64,000 nucleotides of DNA from positions 1,736,001 to 1,800,000 of the forward strand of contig NZ_CP132913.1 of the NCBI RefSeq assembly GCF_036327475.1, given 5' to 3'. The notes beneath the pieces are model-generated. The model was given only the letters and a program-made list of their open reading frames with translations. It searched no databases and was not told the origin of the DNA. Of this stretch, positions 10,063 through 18,370 are shown in pieces; the first letter of the stretch is position 1, and each line of letters begins with the position of its first letter. Made by a program: the position numbers and the translations under genes. The DNA comes from G036327475 sp036327475. Lineage in GTDB: Bacteria > Pseudomonadota > Gammaproteobacteria > Enterobacterales > Enterobacteriaceae.

Positions 10063-10719
10063 ATGACACAGGATGAACTGAAAAAGGCGGTGGGGTGGGC
10101 CGCGCTAAAATATGTCCGGCCCGGCACGATCGTAGGCGTGGGGACCGGCTCTACCGCAGCGCATTTTATTGACGCGCTGGGGTCCGTCAGTCATCAAATC
10201 GAGGGGGCGATTTCCAGTTCCGAGGCGTCGTCCGCTAAATTGAAGAACCTGGATATTCCTTTATTTGACCTTAATGATGTAGGCGCTCTGGACATTTATG
10301 TTGATGGCGCCGATGAGATTAACAGCAGCATGCAAATGATCAAAGGCGGCGGCGCCGCACTGACTTGCGAAAAAATCATTGCCGCTGTGGCGCGCAAGTT
10401 CATCTGTATCGCTGATGCCAGTAAGGTGGTGGACGTGCTCGGCACATTTCCGCTTCCAGTTGAGGTGATCCCCATGGCCCGCGCCTGGGTCGCCCGCGAA
10501 CTGGTACGCCTGGGTGGTCAGCCGGTTTATCGCCAGGGCGTGATGACCGATAACGGCAATATCATCCTGGATGTACACAATCTGGCGATCCTGGATGCGG
10601 TGACGCTTGAAGAGCAAATCAATAACATCCCTGGTGTCGTCACCGTTGGCCTGTTTGCGCGCCGCGGTGCTGATGTGGCGCTTATCGGCAGCGAACAGGG
10701 TGTCAAAATTATCGGCTAA
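10063..10719 (+). CDS. rpiA: Ribose-5-phosphate isomerase A
   Basis: Interconverts ribose 5-phosphate and ribulose 5-phosphate in the pentose phosphate pathway. MTQDELKKAVGWAAL start; substrate-loop motifs GVGTGSTAAHFIDAL near residue 25, SSEASSAKL, YVDGADEI with the catalytic Asp pair, and MIKGGGAALTCEKI. 218 residues, one fewer than the E. coli protein, with the usual end GVVTVGLFA..GADVALIG. It is the only intact gene between fbaA and zapA, so it was presumably kept for nucleotide precursor supply. Confidence 0.97.
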   Translation: MTQDELKKAVGWAALKYVRPGTIVGVGTGSTAAHFIDALGSVSHQIEGAISSSEASSAKLKNLDIPLFDLNDVGALDIYVDGADEINSSMQMIKGGGAALTCEKIIAAVARKFICIADASKVVDVLGTFPLPVEVIPMARAWVARELVRLGGQPVYRQGVMTDNGNIILDVHNLAILDAVTLEEQINNIPGVVTVGLFARRGADVALIGSEQGVKIIG

Positions 10720-11025
10720 ACAGAAGGTTGGCGCGCGGCCTACCCGATCACCACCGATGTTAATAAAACGCCGATAATATGTTTTATTTTTCTACCCTGG
10801 GTAATGAATTTCACATGTCTCACGCTTGCCTGTCGGAAATCTTCGCCTAGTCCTCCCTGCTAGACGATTTATCCATAATATGCCCTTATGGCCGTGTCTT
10901 GTGCTACACCTTCTGCGTCTATGCTGGTTGCCGCACCGGTAAGTTTTGTTATTTTATAAGTTTTGTTATTTTATCGGAGTGCTGTGTGTCGCAGCCGCAT
11001 TGCGCGCATCTTAAAAGATCGGTAA
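10720..11025. other. Spacer before serA relic
   Basis: About 300 bases that in relatives carry the serA promoter region. The 17-bp tandem duplication at 10941-10974 lies here. I see no gene. Confidence 0.5.
10941..10974. repeat. Tandem duplication, 2 x 17 bp (upstream of serA relic)
   Basis: Two exact adjacent copies of AAGTTTTGTTATTTTAT in the presumed former serA control region. Confidence 0.95.
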
Positions 11026-12095
11026 ATGGCAAAAGTATCGCCGGAAAAGATAAGATTAAGTTTCTGTTGGTGGAAGGGGTACATCCCTCGGCGCTGGAAA
11101 ATCTGCAACGCGCCAGTTACACTAATATGAGTATCATAAGAATTCCATTGGAAACGCTGAAACACGCGATTCGCGACGCTCACTCTGTTGGCATTCGTTC
11201 CCGCACCATCTAGCTTAAGGTGTTTCGCCATGGCAGAGAAAACGGTGGCAGTGGGGTGTTTTTGTATCGGCACCAATTAAGCGAATCTGCCGGTCGCGAT
11301 GAAGCGTGGCGTCCTGGTCTTCATTCGCCTTTTCCAAACACGCGCTCCATGGCCAAATGGTATTTGGGGATACTACTTATGATGTGTAGTATCCCTGAAG
11401 TAACGCCCGGGCCCACCCGTAGTCAATGGAACAAACAGGCACAGGGTAGTTACGAAGCGCACAGTAAAATTGGGGCATGCAGGTGTTTTTCTACGATATC
11501 GAGAGCAAATTAACTCTGGGAATGCCCAGCAGGTCGCTACGCTGGCTGAACCACTTGGGTGAACCAAGTGGTGAGTCTGCATGTGCCGGGTACGCTATCG
11601 ACGCGCAACATGAAAAACAAAGCCGGTGCGCTGTTGAATTAACGTCTCACGTGGGACGGTGGTGACATGGCAAAGCTGCGTGAGACGCTGGCCATAAAGC
11701 AGCTAGCCAGCGCAGTGCTCGACGTTTTCCCGCAGGAGCTGTCGACCAATAGCGATCCGTTCACGTCGCCGCTGTCAATGTAAGCCTGACGCTGCGCATC
11801 GGCGGATCAACTCAAGAGCCCAAGAGAATATCAACATAAGAATAAGAAGAGGCCGGCAAATTAGCGAAGTATTCTGATAAGGGTTCCACTTTGTCGACGG
11901 TCAATTTCCCTGAAGTGTCGCTGCCGGAGCATAGCGAAGACTCAAATCAACAAGGTTTTCGCCGAGCAGGGAATCAACATCGCCGCGCAATATTTGCAGA
12001 CGGCGCCGGAAATTGGTTATGTGGTCATCGATATAGAAGCGGGCGGCGGAAAGATATCGCGCCGCGACATGGGCGTCATACTATCGCCAGTGGCG
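11026..12095 (+). pseudogene. serA: D-3-phosphoglycerate dehydrogenase, remnant
   Basis: SerA makes 3-phosphohydroxypyruvate, the first step of serine synthesis. The start MAKVSPEK at 11026 shifts frame at once into KDKIKFLLVEGVHPSALENLQ. Further pieces in changing frames are IRDAHSVGIRSRT, PFPNTRSMA, VVSLHVPGTLSTRNMK, VLDVFPQELSTNSDPFTSPL, NFPEVSLP and the ACT-domain segment FAEQGINIAAQYLQTAPEIG followed by YVVIDIEAG. The nucleotide-binding Rossmann core is largely lost. Many frameshifts and stops rule out function. Confidence 0.93.
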
Positions 12096-12448
12096 GAAGG
12101 GGGTAATAATTTCCAGAAGTCCAATATCCCACTCTTCCAGCGGCAGCGGAACCGCTACCTTCTGATAATCGTGCGCCAGTTCGATAAGATAAAGCCAACC
12201 AGTGGCCTACAGTGCTATGGCGTGTGCAGCCATACAAGCTATCGTCCATACCCAGAGCTGTCCCTGCGCATTGAACGCAACCAGCGGCGTGAACAGCATA
12301 CACATCCAAGCCGTAGCGATATCTAGCCGGAGCTCGCGGATACGCAAACGGTTCAACACGGATGGCGGAGTTCGATTTTTTGGACGACAGCGCGCGGCGC
12401 AGCGGGCGAATGTGTCGCGTATCGACTGCCGCAGCAGCGATTTTCCAT
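12081..12448 (-). pseudogene. fau: 5-formyltetrahydrofolate cyclo-ligase, remnant
   Basis: Also called ygfA. Directly downstream of the 6S RNA gene on the same strand, the standard ssrS-fau arrangement. Reading from 12448: LRQSIRDT and LRRALSS from the N-terminus, a deletion of roughly 60 codons, then SVLNRLRIRELRLDIATAWM, FTPLVAFNAQGQ, ELAHDYQKVAVPLPLEEWDI and the family end ITPFRHW. Frames change several times and the part around the GMGGGFYDR motif is damaged. Its 3' end overlaps the end of the serA relic convergently. Confidence 0.85.
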
Positions 12449-12480
12449 TGACGAGGTCACGGGGAAACGGCGCTTAACTA

Positions 12481-12644
12481 GGGGATCTCCGAGATGCCCC
12501 GCGGGCTGTAACCCCTGAACCCTTGGTTCAGGGTGAACGCAGCGTCGAGACCTTAAGACTTCTCGTGCGAGCCGAGCATGCGCGCCGGTCAGGAATCGCC
12601 ACATTCGCCCTAGGAACTGACCAGCTGGCGAACACCTCAGAAAT
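12481..12644 (-). ncRNA. ssrS: 6S RNA, shortened
   Basis: Regulates RNA polymerase holoenzyme by mimicking an open promoter. On the minus strand it starts ATTTCTGAGGTGTTCGCC and ends GGCATCTCGGAGATCCCC; the two ends pair as the 6S closing stem. The 3' arm conserves CATGCTCGG, the GAACCAAGGGTTC hairpin and GGTTACAGCC. At about 164 nt it is some 20 nt shorter than the E. coli RNA; the missing bases fall in the 5' side of the central region. It lies between zapA and fau, the conserved place. Ends are placed by comparison from memory and are approximate. Confidence 0.85.
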
Positions 12645-12694
12645 TTGGTTTCCAGCCCGCGGGTATTAGTATCGGCCCCGCGATGCGCACGTCA

Positions 12695-13024
12695 TCATTC
12701 TAACTGGTTTCCCGGTCGTTCTGTTATACGGCCCTGTTTAACCAGCACCTGCTCAATCGTTTGCTGCAGTAAACGAATGCGTTGTTCCATGTTGGCTGCA
12801 TAATCCCGGGTTTTCAACCTTTCCTGCGCCAATTCGTGACAGACGTTAAGGGCGGCGATGAAAACAAGCTGTTCCGTATTGCTGACTCTAGTTCGAACTT
12901 TCAGATCTTGTAACCGCTGATTAAGATCTTCCGCAGCCTGGTTCAACGCTTCCTGTTGCTCCGGGGGACAATTGACCCGTAATGTACGGCCAAAAATTTG
13001 AATATCTACCGGTTGTGCGGACAT
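12695..13024 (-). CDS. zapA: Cell division protein ZapA
   Basis: Promotes FtsZ filament bundling at midcell. The start is placed at 13024 (MSAQPVDIQIFGR), which gives the usual 109 residues and has GGAAGGTGGGG just upstream; the longer open frame to 13102 has no family similarity. Visible features are the globular head VNCPPEQQEALNQAAEDLNQ and a C-terminal coiled coil with RDYAANMEQRIRLLQQTIEQ. Upstream of ssrS on the same strand and divergent from the ygfB relic, as in enterobacteria. Confidence 0.95.
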   Translation of the reverse strand: MSAQPVDIQIFGRTLRVNCPPEQQEALNQAAEDLNQRLQDLKVRTRVSNTEQLVFIAALNVCHELAQERLKTRDYAANMEQRIRLLQQTIEQVLVKQGRITERPGNQLE

Positions 13025-13205
13025 ACCCCACCTTCCTGTCTTTGTTACCGCGCCAACCCCACCACTGCCGCGTAATAGCAGCAGTGGTGCGAAGGGAAGC
13101 AACTATAATCTATCTAAAATAGAAGTTACAAGCCCTTTCTGGTATAGCGACAGACCTTGATGGTAGCATAACACGAACTTATCCCGCCAACATTAGTGAA
13201 AGCAC

Positions 13206-13740
13206 ATGTCTAAACAAAATCAGACGGCGGTATTAATCGTTGCGGAGATGATGGATTGCTGATCGGAATATATGTGGCAGTAACAATAACGACAGTTGGC
13301 GGGTGTTAGTGCATGAATTGACCAACGACGGGTTGGTGTTCAGCCAAACATTCGCCGCGCCGCTGCGCGATCTGTACCAGGCCATCCGCCAGCGCGCTGG
13401 CGGATGCATCATTCCAACTTCAACTATTGCTGCCGGCGGACGACGATGCTCTGGCCGGCTCGGTAAACCGTTTTGTGGTTTAGCCGCAGCTGGACAAGGT
13501 GCTGGGCGATGTGCGCTAGACGATAGATGATTTGCACAACATTCGTTCCAGTTGGGGCATGACGAGGACGAAGATCGCGAGGCGTTGGCGCAATCGCTGG
13601 AGGAAGTGATGGAAATGTCCACATGGCTGCCATACTTTGCCATAATGATTTTACCCGTCCGAATGACGACGCGGTGCCCACGCCAGCCGGTCCGGCATTA
13701 CATTAACGTCAACGCCGGCCTTGCGTATGGCGTGTTGGCC
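13206..13740 (+). pseudogene. ygfB: UPF0149 family protein YgfB, remnant
   Basis: From MSKQNQTAVLIVAEMMD at 13206 an early stop follows. Other pieces are SWRVLVHELTNDGLVFSQTF, LPADDDALAGSVNRFV, PQLDKVLGDV, TIDDLHNI and DEDEDREALAQSLEEVMEM, all in the order of YgfB but in different frames. It immediately precedes pepP, the conserved neighbour. The last piece is in the same frame as pepP and open into it, see findings. Confidence 0.85.
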
Positions 13741-13782
13741 ACGGCAAAGAAGCCGAGCATATTAACCAGGCTGGAGAGAGCG

Positions 13783-15102
13783 ATGACACCACAAGAATAC
13801 ACTCGGCGTCGTCAAGGATTGCTGGCAAAAATGGCCCCGGGAAGCGCCGCGCTGATCTTTGCCGCCCCTGAGGCGGCACGTAGCGCCGATAGCGGGTATC
13901 CCTATCGGCAAAGCAGTGATTTCTGGTATTTCACCGGCTTCAACGAGCCACAGGCGATGTTGATGCTGATCAAAAGCGACCAAAGTTATCATCACAGCGT
14001 ATTATTTAATCAGGTACGCGATAAAACCGCCGAAATCTGGACCGGCCGCCGCCTAGGTCAGGGGGCGGCGCCGGAGCGCCTAGGGGTTTCCCGAGCGCTC
14101 CCCTGGGACGATATCGGCGGCCAATTGCATCTACTACTTAACGGCCTGGACGTGGTTTATCATGCGCAAGGTGAATACGATTTTGCCGACACATTGCTGT
14201 TCAACGCTCTGGATAAATTGCGCAGCGGCGCGCGTCAGCAATTGCAGGTACCGGCCACGCTGGTGGATTGGCGGCCCTGGGTGCACGACATGCGACTGCT
14301 AAAATCCAAAGAGGAACTGGCAGTAATGCGCCGCGCCTGTGAAATTACCGCTTTGGCGCATACCCGCGCCATGCAGCAATGCCGACCCAACATGTACGAG
14401 TATCAGTTGGAAGGCGAGATCCAGCATGAATTTAATCGCCACGGCGCGCGCTTTCCGTCTTACAACACCATTGTCGGCAGTGGTGAAAACGGCTGCATTT
14501 TGCACTACATCGAAAATGCCTCTAAGATGAAAAGCGGCGATCTGGTGTTGATCGACGCCGGCTGTGAATATCAGGGCTACGCCGGGGATATCACCCGCAC
14601 CTTTCCGGTTAATGGCCGCTTCTCGCCGGAACAGCGCGCGATTTATGACCTGGTCTTGGCAATGCTTAACTGTGCCATTGAGCTTTATGGCCCGGGTCGC
14701 AGTATTCAGGAGGTGAATGAAAAGGTTGTGCGCATTATGGTCACCGGCCTGGTGCAAATGGGTGTCATGAAGGGGGAGGTTGAGGCGCTCATCGCTGAAC
14801 AGGCGCACCGGCAATTCTTTATGCATGGACTAAGCCATTGGCTGGGGCTTGACGTTCACGACGTCGGTAATTATGGCTCCTCAGCGCGTAGCCGGGCGCT
14901 GGAGTCAGGTATGGTACTGACAATCGAGCCGGGTATCTATATTGCCAGCGACGCCGATGTACCTCCTGTCTACCGCGGTATCGGCATTCGCATTGAGGAT
15001 AACATCGTGATTACCGCCGTTGGTAATGAAAATCTCACCTCATCGATCGTCAAAGAGGCCGAGGCGATTGAAGCCCTTATGGCGGCGGCGCGCACAGGAT
15101 GA
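13783..15102 (+). CDS. pepP: Xaa-Pro aminopeptidase
   Basis: Removes N-terminal residues ahead of proline; M24 metallopeptidase with a dimanganese centre. The N-terminal domain carries SADSGYPYRQSSDFWYFTGF; the catalytic pita-bread domain shows HEFNRHGARFPSYN, LIDAGCEYQGYAGDITRTFP with the two metal Asp residues, FFMHGLSHWLGLDVHDVG, TIEPGIYI and GIGIRIEDNIVIT. The start at 13783 (MTPQEYTRRRQGLL) is preceded by GGAGAGAG and gives 439 residues, the family length. The stop overlaps the ubiH start in an ATGA junction, so pepP, ubiH and probably ubiI are co-transcribed. Confidence 0.96.
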   Translation: MTPQEYTRRRQGLLAKMAPGSAALIFAAPEAARSADSGYPYRQSSDFWYFTGFNEPQAMLMLIKSDQSYHHSVLFNQVRDKTAEIWTGRRLGQGAAPERLGVSRALPWDDIGGQLHLLLNGLDVVYHAQGEYDFADTLLFNALDKLRSGARQQLQVPATLVDWRPWVHDMRLLKSKEELAVMRRACEITALAHTRAMQQCRPNMYEYQLEGEIQHEFNRHGARFPSYNTIVGSGENGCILHYIENASKMKSGDLVLIDAGCEYQGYAGDITRTFPVNGRFSPEQRAIYDLVLAMLNCAIELYGPGRSIQEVNEKVVRIMVTGLVQMGVMKGEVEALIAEQAHRQFFMHGLSHWLGLDVHDVGNYGSSARSRALESGMVLTIEPGIYIASDADVPPVYRGIGIRIEDNIVITAVGNENLTSSIVKEAEAIEALMAAARTG

Positions 15103-16277
15103 GTGTCACCATTATCGGCGGCGGCATGGCTGGCGCGACATTAGCGCTAGCGCTTTCGCATCTGAGTCGTGGCACGCTGCAAATCGATCTGGTGGAGGTG
15201 CGGACGCCGGGAAGCCGCGATCATCCGGGCTTCGACGCCCGCGCTGTCGCGCTGGCGCAGAGGACCTGCCGCGAGATGACCACCATCGGCGTCTGGCCGG
15301 CGCTGGCATCCTGCGCTACTGCCATTACCCGGGTGGAGGTGAGCGACAAAGGGCATCTTGGTAAAGTTCAGATTGCGACCGACGACTATCAGCTGCCGGC
15401 GCTAGGCTATGTCGTGGAACTGCATGCGGCCGGTAAACGGCTATTCGATTTGCTACGCCAGGCCCCCGGTGTGCGGCTGCATTGTCCGGCGATGCTCACG
15501 CGCCTCAGGCGCGAGCGCGAAGAGACAATCATTACCTTAGATAATGGCGTTGAGCTCAACGCACAACTGATGGTGGCGGCGGACGGCTCGTGCTCGTCGT
15601 TGGCGGCGCAATGCGGCATGCGCTGGCGGCAGCGGGATTATCAGCAAATTGCGGTTATCGCCAATATCAGCACCGCCGTGCCGCACGGCGGTGACGCGTT
15701 CGAGCGGTTTACCCCTCATGGCTCGCTGGCGTTGCTGCCCATGTCCAGCGCGCGCAGTTCGCTGGTGTGGTGCCTGCCAGCTGCGCATAAACAGGACATT
15801 GCCGATTGGGACGAGAGGCGATTTTGCCAAGCGTTGCAGCAGGCGTTTGGCTGGCGGTTCGGCCGTATTACCGCCGCCGGCGAGCGTCAGTGTTACCCGC
15901 TGCGGCTGTGCACGGCCGAGCGGCATATTGCCCACCGCCTGGCGCTAGTGGGCAATGCCGCGCAAACGTTGCACCCAATTGCCGGTCAGGGATTTAACCT
16001 AGGGTTGCGCGATGTGATGACACTGGCGGAAACGCTGACGCAGGCTGCGGCGCAAGGAGAGGATATCGGCGATTACGCCGTGCTAACCCGCTACCAACGT
16101 CGTCGTCGGCCGGATCAGGCTGGTACCGTTGGCATCACTGACGGGCTGATTCATCTGTTCGCCAATCGTCACCTGCCGTTAGTGGTGGGCCGCAATCTTG
16201 GGCTGCTAGCCATGGCCCATATTCCGTCGCTGCGCGATGCGCTGGCGCGTAAAACGCTGGGTTGGGTGCCTCGTTGA
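15099..16277 (+). CDS. ubiH: 2-octaprenyl-6-methoxyphenol hydroxylase
   Basis: FAD-dependent monooxygenase of ubiquinone synthesis. 392 residues. N-terminal dinucleotide motif TIIGGGMAGATLALALSHL, the middle VAADGSCSSLAAQ segment and the second FAD motif LVGNAAQTLHPIAGQGFNLGLRD are all visible. Starts on the ATG overlapping the pepP stop by four bases. ubiI follows 33 bases later and encodes a second hydroxylase of the same ring. No defect seen. Confidence 0.95.
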   Translation: MSVTIIGGGMAGATLALALSHLSRGTLQIDLVEVRTPGSRDHPGFDARAVALAQRTCREMTTIGVWPALASCATAITRVEVSDKGHLGKVQIATDDYQLPALGYVVELHAAGKRLFDLLRQAPGVRLHCPAMLTRLRREREETIITLDNGVELNAQLMVAADGSCSSLAAQCGMRWRQRDYQQIAVIANISTAVPHGGDAFERFTPHGSLALLPMSSARSSLVWCLPAAHKQDIADWDERRFCQALQQAFGWRFGRITAAGERQCYPLRLCTAERHIAHRLALVGNAAQTLHPIAGQGFNLGLRDVMTLAETLTQAAAQGEDIGDYAVLTRYQRRRRPDQAGTVGITDGLIHLFANRHLPLVVGRNLGLLAMAHIPSLRDALARKTLGWVPR

Positions 16278-16310
16278 CCCCGACCCGGAAGCAAGGATCC
16301 ATTAAGCTCT

Positions 16311-17528
16311 ATGCAAGCATTTGATATCGTGATTAGCGGCGGCGGTATGGTTGGCCTGACTCTGGCCTGCGGCCTGAAGGGGGCAGGCTTGCGCGTGGCG
16401 GTTATCGAGCGCCAAGGGCCGGAAGCGATTCCCCCTGCTGAACAGCCTGCGTTGCGGGTTTCCATTATCAATGCTGCCAGTCGGCGTTTGTTGCAGCATG
16501 TGCAGGTCTGGGAGGACATCACCGCGCAGCGCGCCAATCCTTATCGGAGTATAGAAGTCTGGGAGCGGGACAGTTTTGGGCGTATCACTTTCGACGGTGC
16601 CGAACTTGGCTATCCCGAGCTGGGTCATGTCATTGAAAATCCAGTTATTCAGCAGGCATTATGGCGCTGCGTGGAGCAATCGGTCGAGGTAATGCTGATA
16701 GCCCCTGCTACACTGCGCCAGGTGGCCTGGGGTGACAATGAAGCCTTTATCACCCTTGACGACGACCGGATGCTAACTGCCCGATTGGTCGTTGCGGCGG
16801 ACGGCGCGTGCTCTTGGCTGCGGACTCATGCCAATATCCCGTTGACTTTTTGGGACTACCAGCATCATGCGTTGGTGGCAACCGTGCGCACTGCTCGGCC
16901 TCATAGCAATATCGCCCGACAAACGTTTCATGGTGACGGTATTCTGGCGTTTTTGCCTCTAAGCGACCCGCATTTAAGTTCTATTGTCTGGTCGCTGCCG
17001 CCGTCGGCGGCGCAAGAGCGCCTGACGGCGCCCACCGAGGCCTTCAACGCCGCGGTGGGCATGAATTTCAGTCTGGCGCTGGGGTTATGCGAGCTGCATG
17101 GCGAACGAACAACCTTCCCGCTTACCGGCCGTTATGCACATGATTTTGCCGCTCACCGCCTGGTGCTAGTAGGGGATGCAGCGCATACCGTCCATCCGCT
17201 GGCAGGGCAGGGCGTCAACCTGGGGTTCATGGATGTCGCAGAACTGTTAGGAGAAGTGCGGCGCCTGCGAAAAGCCGGTAAAGATATCGGCCATTACCCT
17301 TACCTGCGGCGCTACGAGCGCCGCCGCAAACACAGCGCCGCGCTGATGCTGGCGGGCATACAAGGTTTTCGCGAGCTTTTCGCCGGCCAACAGCCTCTAA
17401 AAAAATGGGTCCGCGACGCTGGTTTGCGGCTGGTGGATACGCTACCCGGCATTAAGCCCCATTTTATCAAACAGGCGATGGGGTTGAACGATTTACCTGC
17501 CTGGTTGGCAGCCGAGCCCTTTGACTGA
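16311..17528 (+). CDS. ubiI: 2-octaprenylphenol hydroxylase (VisC/UbiI)
   Basis: FAD monooxygenase hydroxylating the ubiquinone precursor ring at C5. 405 residues. Motifs: IVISGGGMVGLTLACGLKG, VVAADGACSWLR, IPLTFWDYQHHALVATVRT, LVLVGDAAHTVHPLAGQGVN and a conserved end IKQAMGLNDLPAWL. The ribosome site is weak (AAGGAT well upstream), which fits translation within the pepP-ubiH-ubiI unit. Intact. The next genes, gcvTHP, are relics. Confidence 0.95.
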   Translation: MQAFDIVISGGGMVGLTLACGLKGAGLRVAVIERQGPEAIPPAEQPALRVSIINAASRRLLQHVQVWEDITAQRANPYRSIEVWERDSFGRITFDGAELGYPELGHVIENPVIQQALWRCVEQSVEVMLIAPATLRQVAWGDNEAFITLDDDRMLTARLVVAADGACSWLRTHANIPLTFWDYQHHALVATVRTARPHSNIARQTFHGDGILAFLPLSDPHLSSIVWSLPPSAAQERLTAPTEAFNAAVGMNFSLALGLCELHGERTTFPLTGRYAHDFAAHRLVLVGDAAHTVHPLAGQGVNLGFMDVAELLGEVRRLRKAGKDIGHYPYLRRYERRRKHSAALMLAGIQGFRELFAGQQPLKKWVRDAGLRLVDTLPGIKPHFIKQAMGLNDLPAWLAAEPFD

Positions 17529-17739
17529 ATTATTCTCCGTTCCTTTTGGATTATATTTTCCCGATGCTTAGACTCCACCAGGATTTAAAAGCAGTGGCGA
17601 GGTTTTTGTGATTAAACTCTCCTTTCTACCCGTTGAGATGCCTGTTTCATGCGCCGAAATCCTCTTTTATGCAGCATAATATCGCGCCTGGCTTCACTTA
17701 CCTTGCACGTAGCTTTTCCTTCGGTTGATAATTTAGGTT

Positions 17740-18270
17740 ATGGTCTCCACAACTGTTCAATGGTACGTTCAGCCTAAAGGCATTCTTTGCGTCAGCCCCC
17801 TTTACCGTCCGGGCAAAGGCTTGGCGTGCTGCGCTAAAATAGTGAATTTCCTCAGCTGGTTGATGCCGTTCAACTATGGTTCCCAACTGGATGAACACCA
17901 TCAGGTGCGGCGCGATGCCAGCATGTTCGACGCATCCCACATGACCATTGTCGACTTAGCTGGGCCGTGCGCACCCATAGTTTCTGCGCCATCTGCTTGT
18001 CAATAATCTCGCCAAGCTGACGGTACCTGGTAAGGCGCTTACGCCGGCATGCTCAACGCTTATGTCTGGGTGATAATTGTGCAATGGCCCGCCGATCCAT
18101 TTCACCGACACCTCCGGCAATGTGTAGCAAGGCATCATCACTAGCGGCTCGTTGTCGCCCACCTTAGGCATCAGCATTGTGCTGGCACGAGTGCCGGCCG
18201 GTACGGCCGGCAGGCGATCGTGTTAATTTGCAGCTGCGAAATGCCTGTTTAAACCCGATGCTGTGCACGC
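17740..18270 (+). pseudogene. gcvT: Aminomethyltransferase (glycine cleavage T protein), remnant
   Basis: Segments VNFLSWLMPFNYGSQLDEHH, VRRDASMFDASHMTIVDLAG, LVNNLAKLT..GKALYAGMLNASG and the C-terminal GIITSGSLSPTLGISIVLAR with VPAGT match GcvT, but frames change repeatedly and about 200 middle codons are gone. First gene of the gcvTHP operon. Confidence 0.9.
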
Positions 18271-18318
18271 TGGCGGAGTGGTTGTGCAATAACTAACTTT
18301 GTTATGGTGAGAATGGTG

Positions 18319-18370
18319 ATGAGCAATGTGCCGACAGAATTAAGGTATCCCTCCTACGAGTGGGTGTTAT
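18319..18370 (+). pseudogene. gcvH: Glycine cleavage H protein, N-terminal scrap
   Basis: Only MSNVPTELRYPSYEWV remains of GcvH; the lipoyl-lysine region and all the rest are missing. A deletion runs from about codon 16 of gcvH into codon ~28 of gcvP, since gcvP similarity begins at once (MLAAVGSDS). Confidence 0.8.

Noticed and set aside
14299..14826. Minus-strand frame of 175 codons
   Set aside because: Fully inside pepP, which is clearly the coding strand; it is a GC-rich shadow frame.
17529..17740. Possible glycine riboswitch ahead of gcvT
   Set aside because: No aptamer-like pairing or conserved core could be seen, and enterobacterial gcv operons are usually controlled by GcvA and PurR instead.
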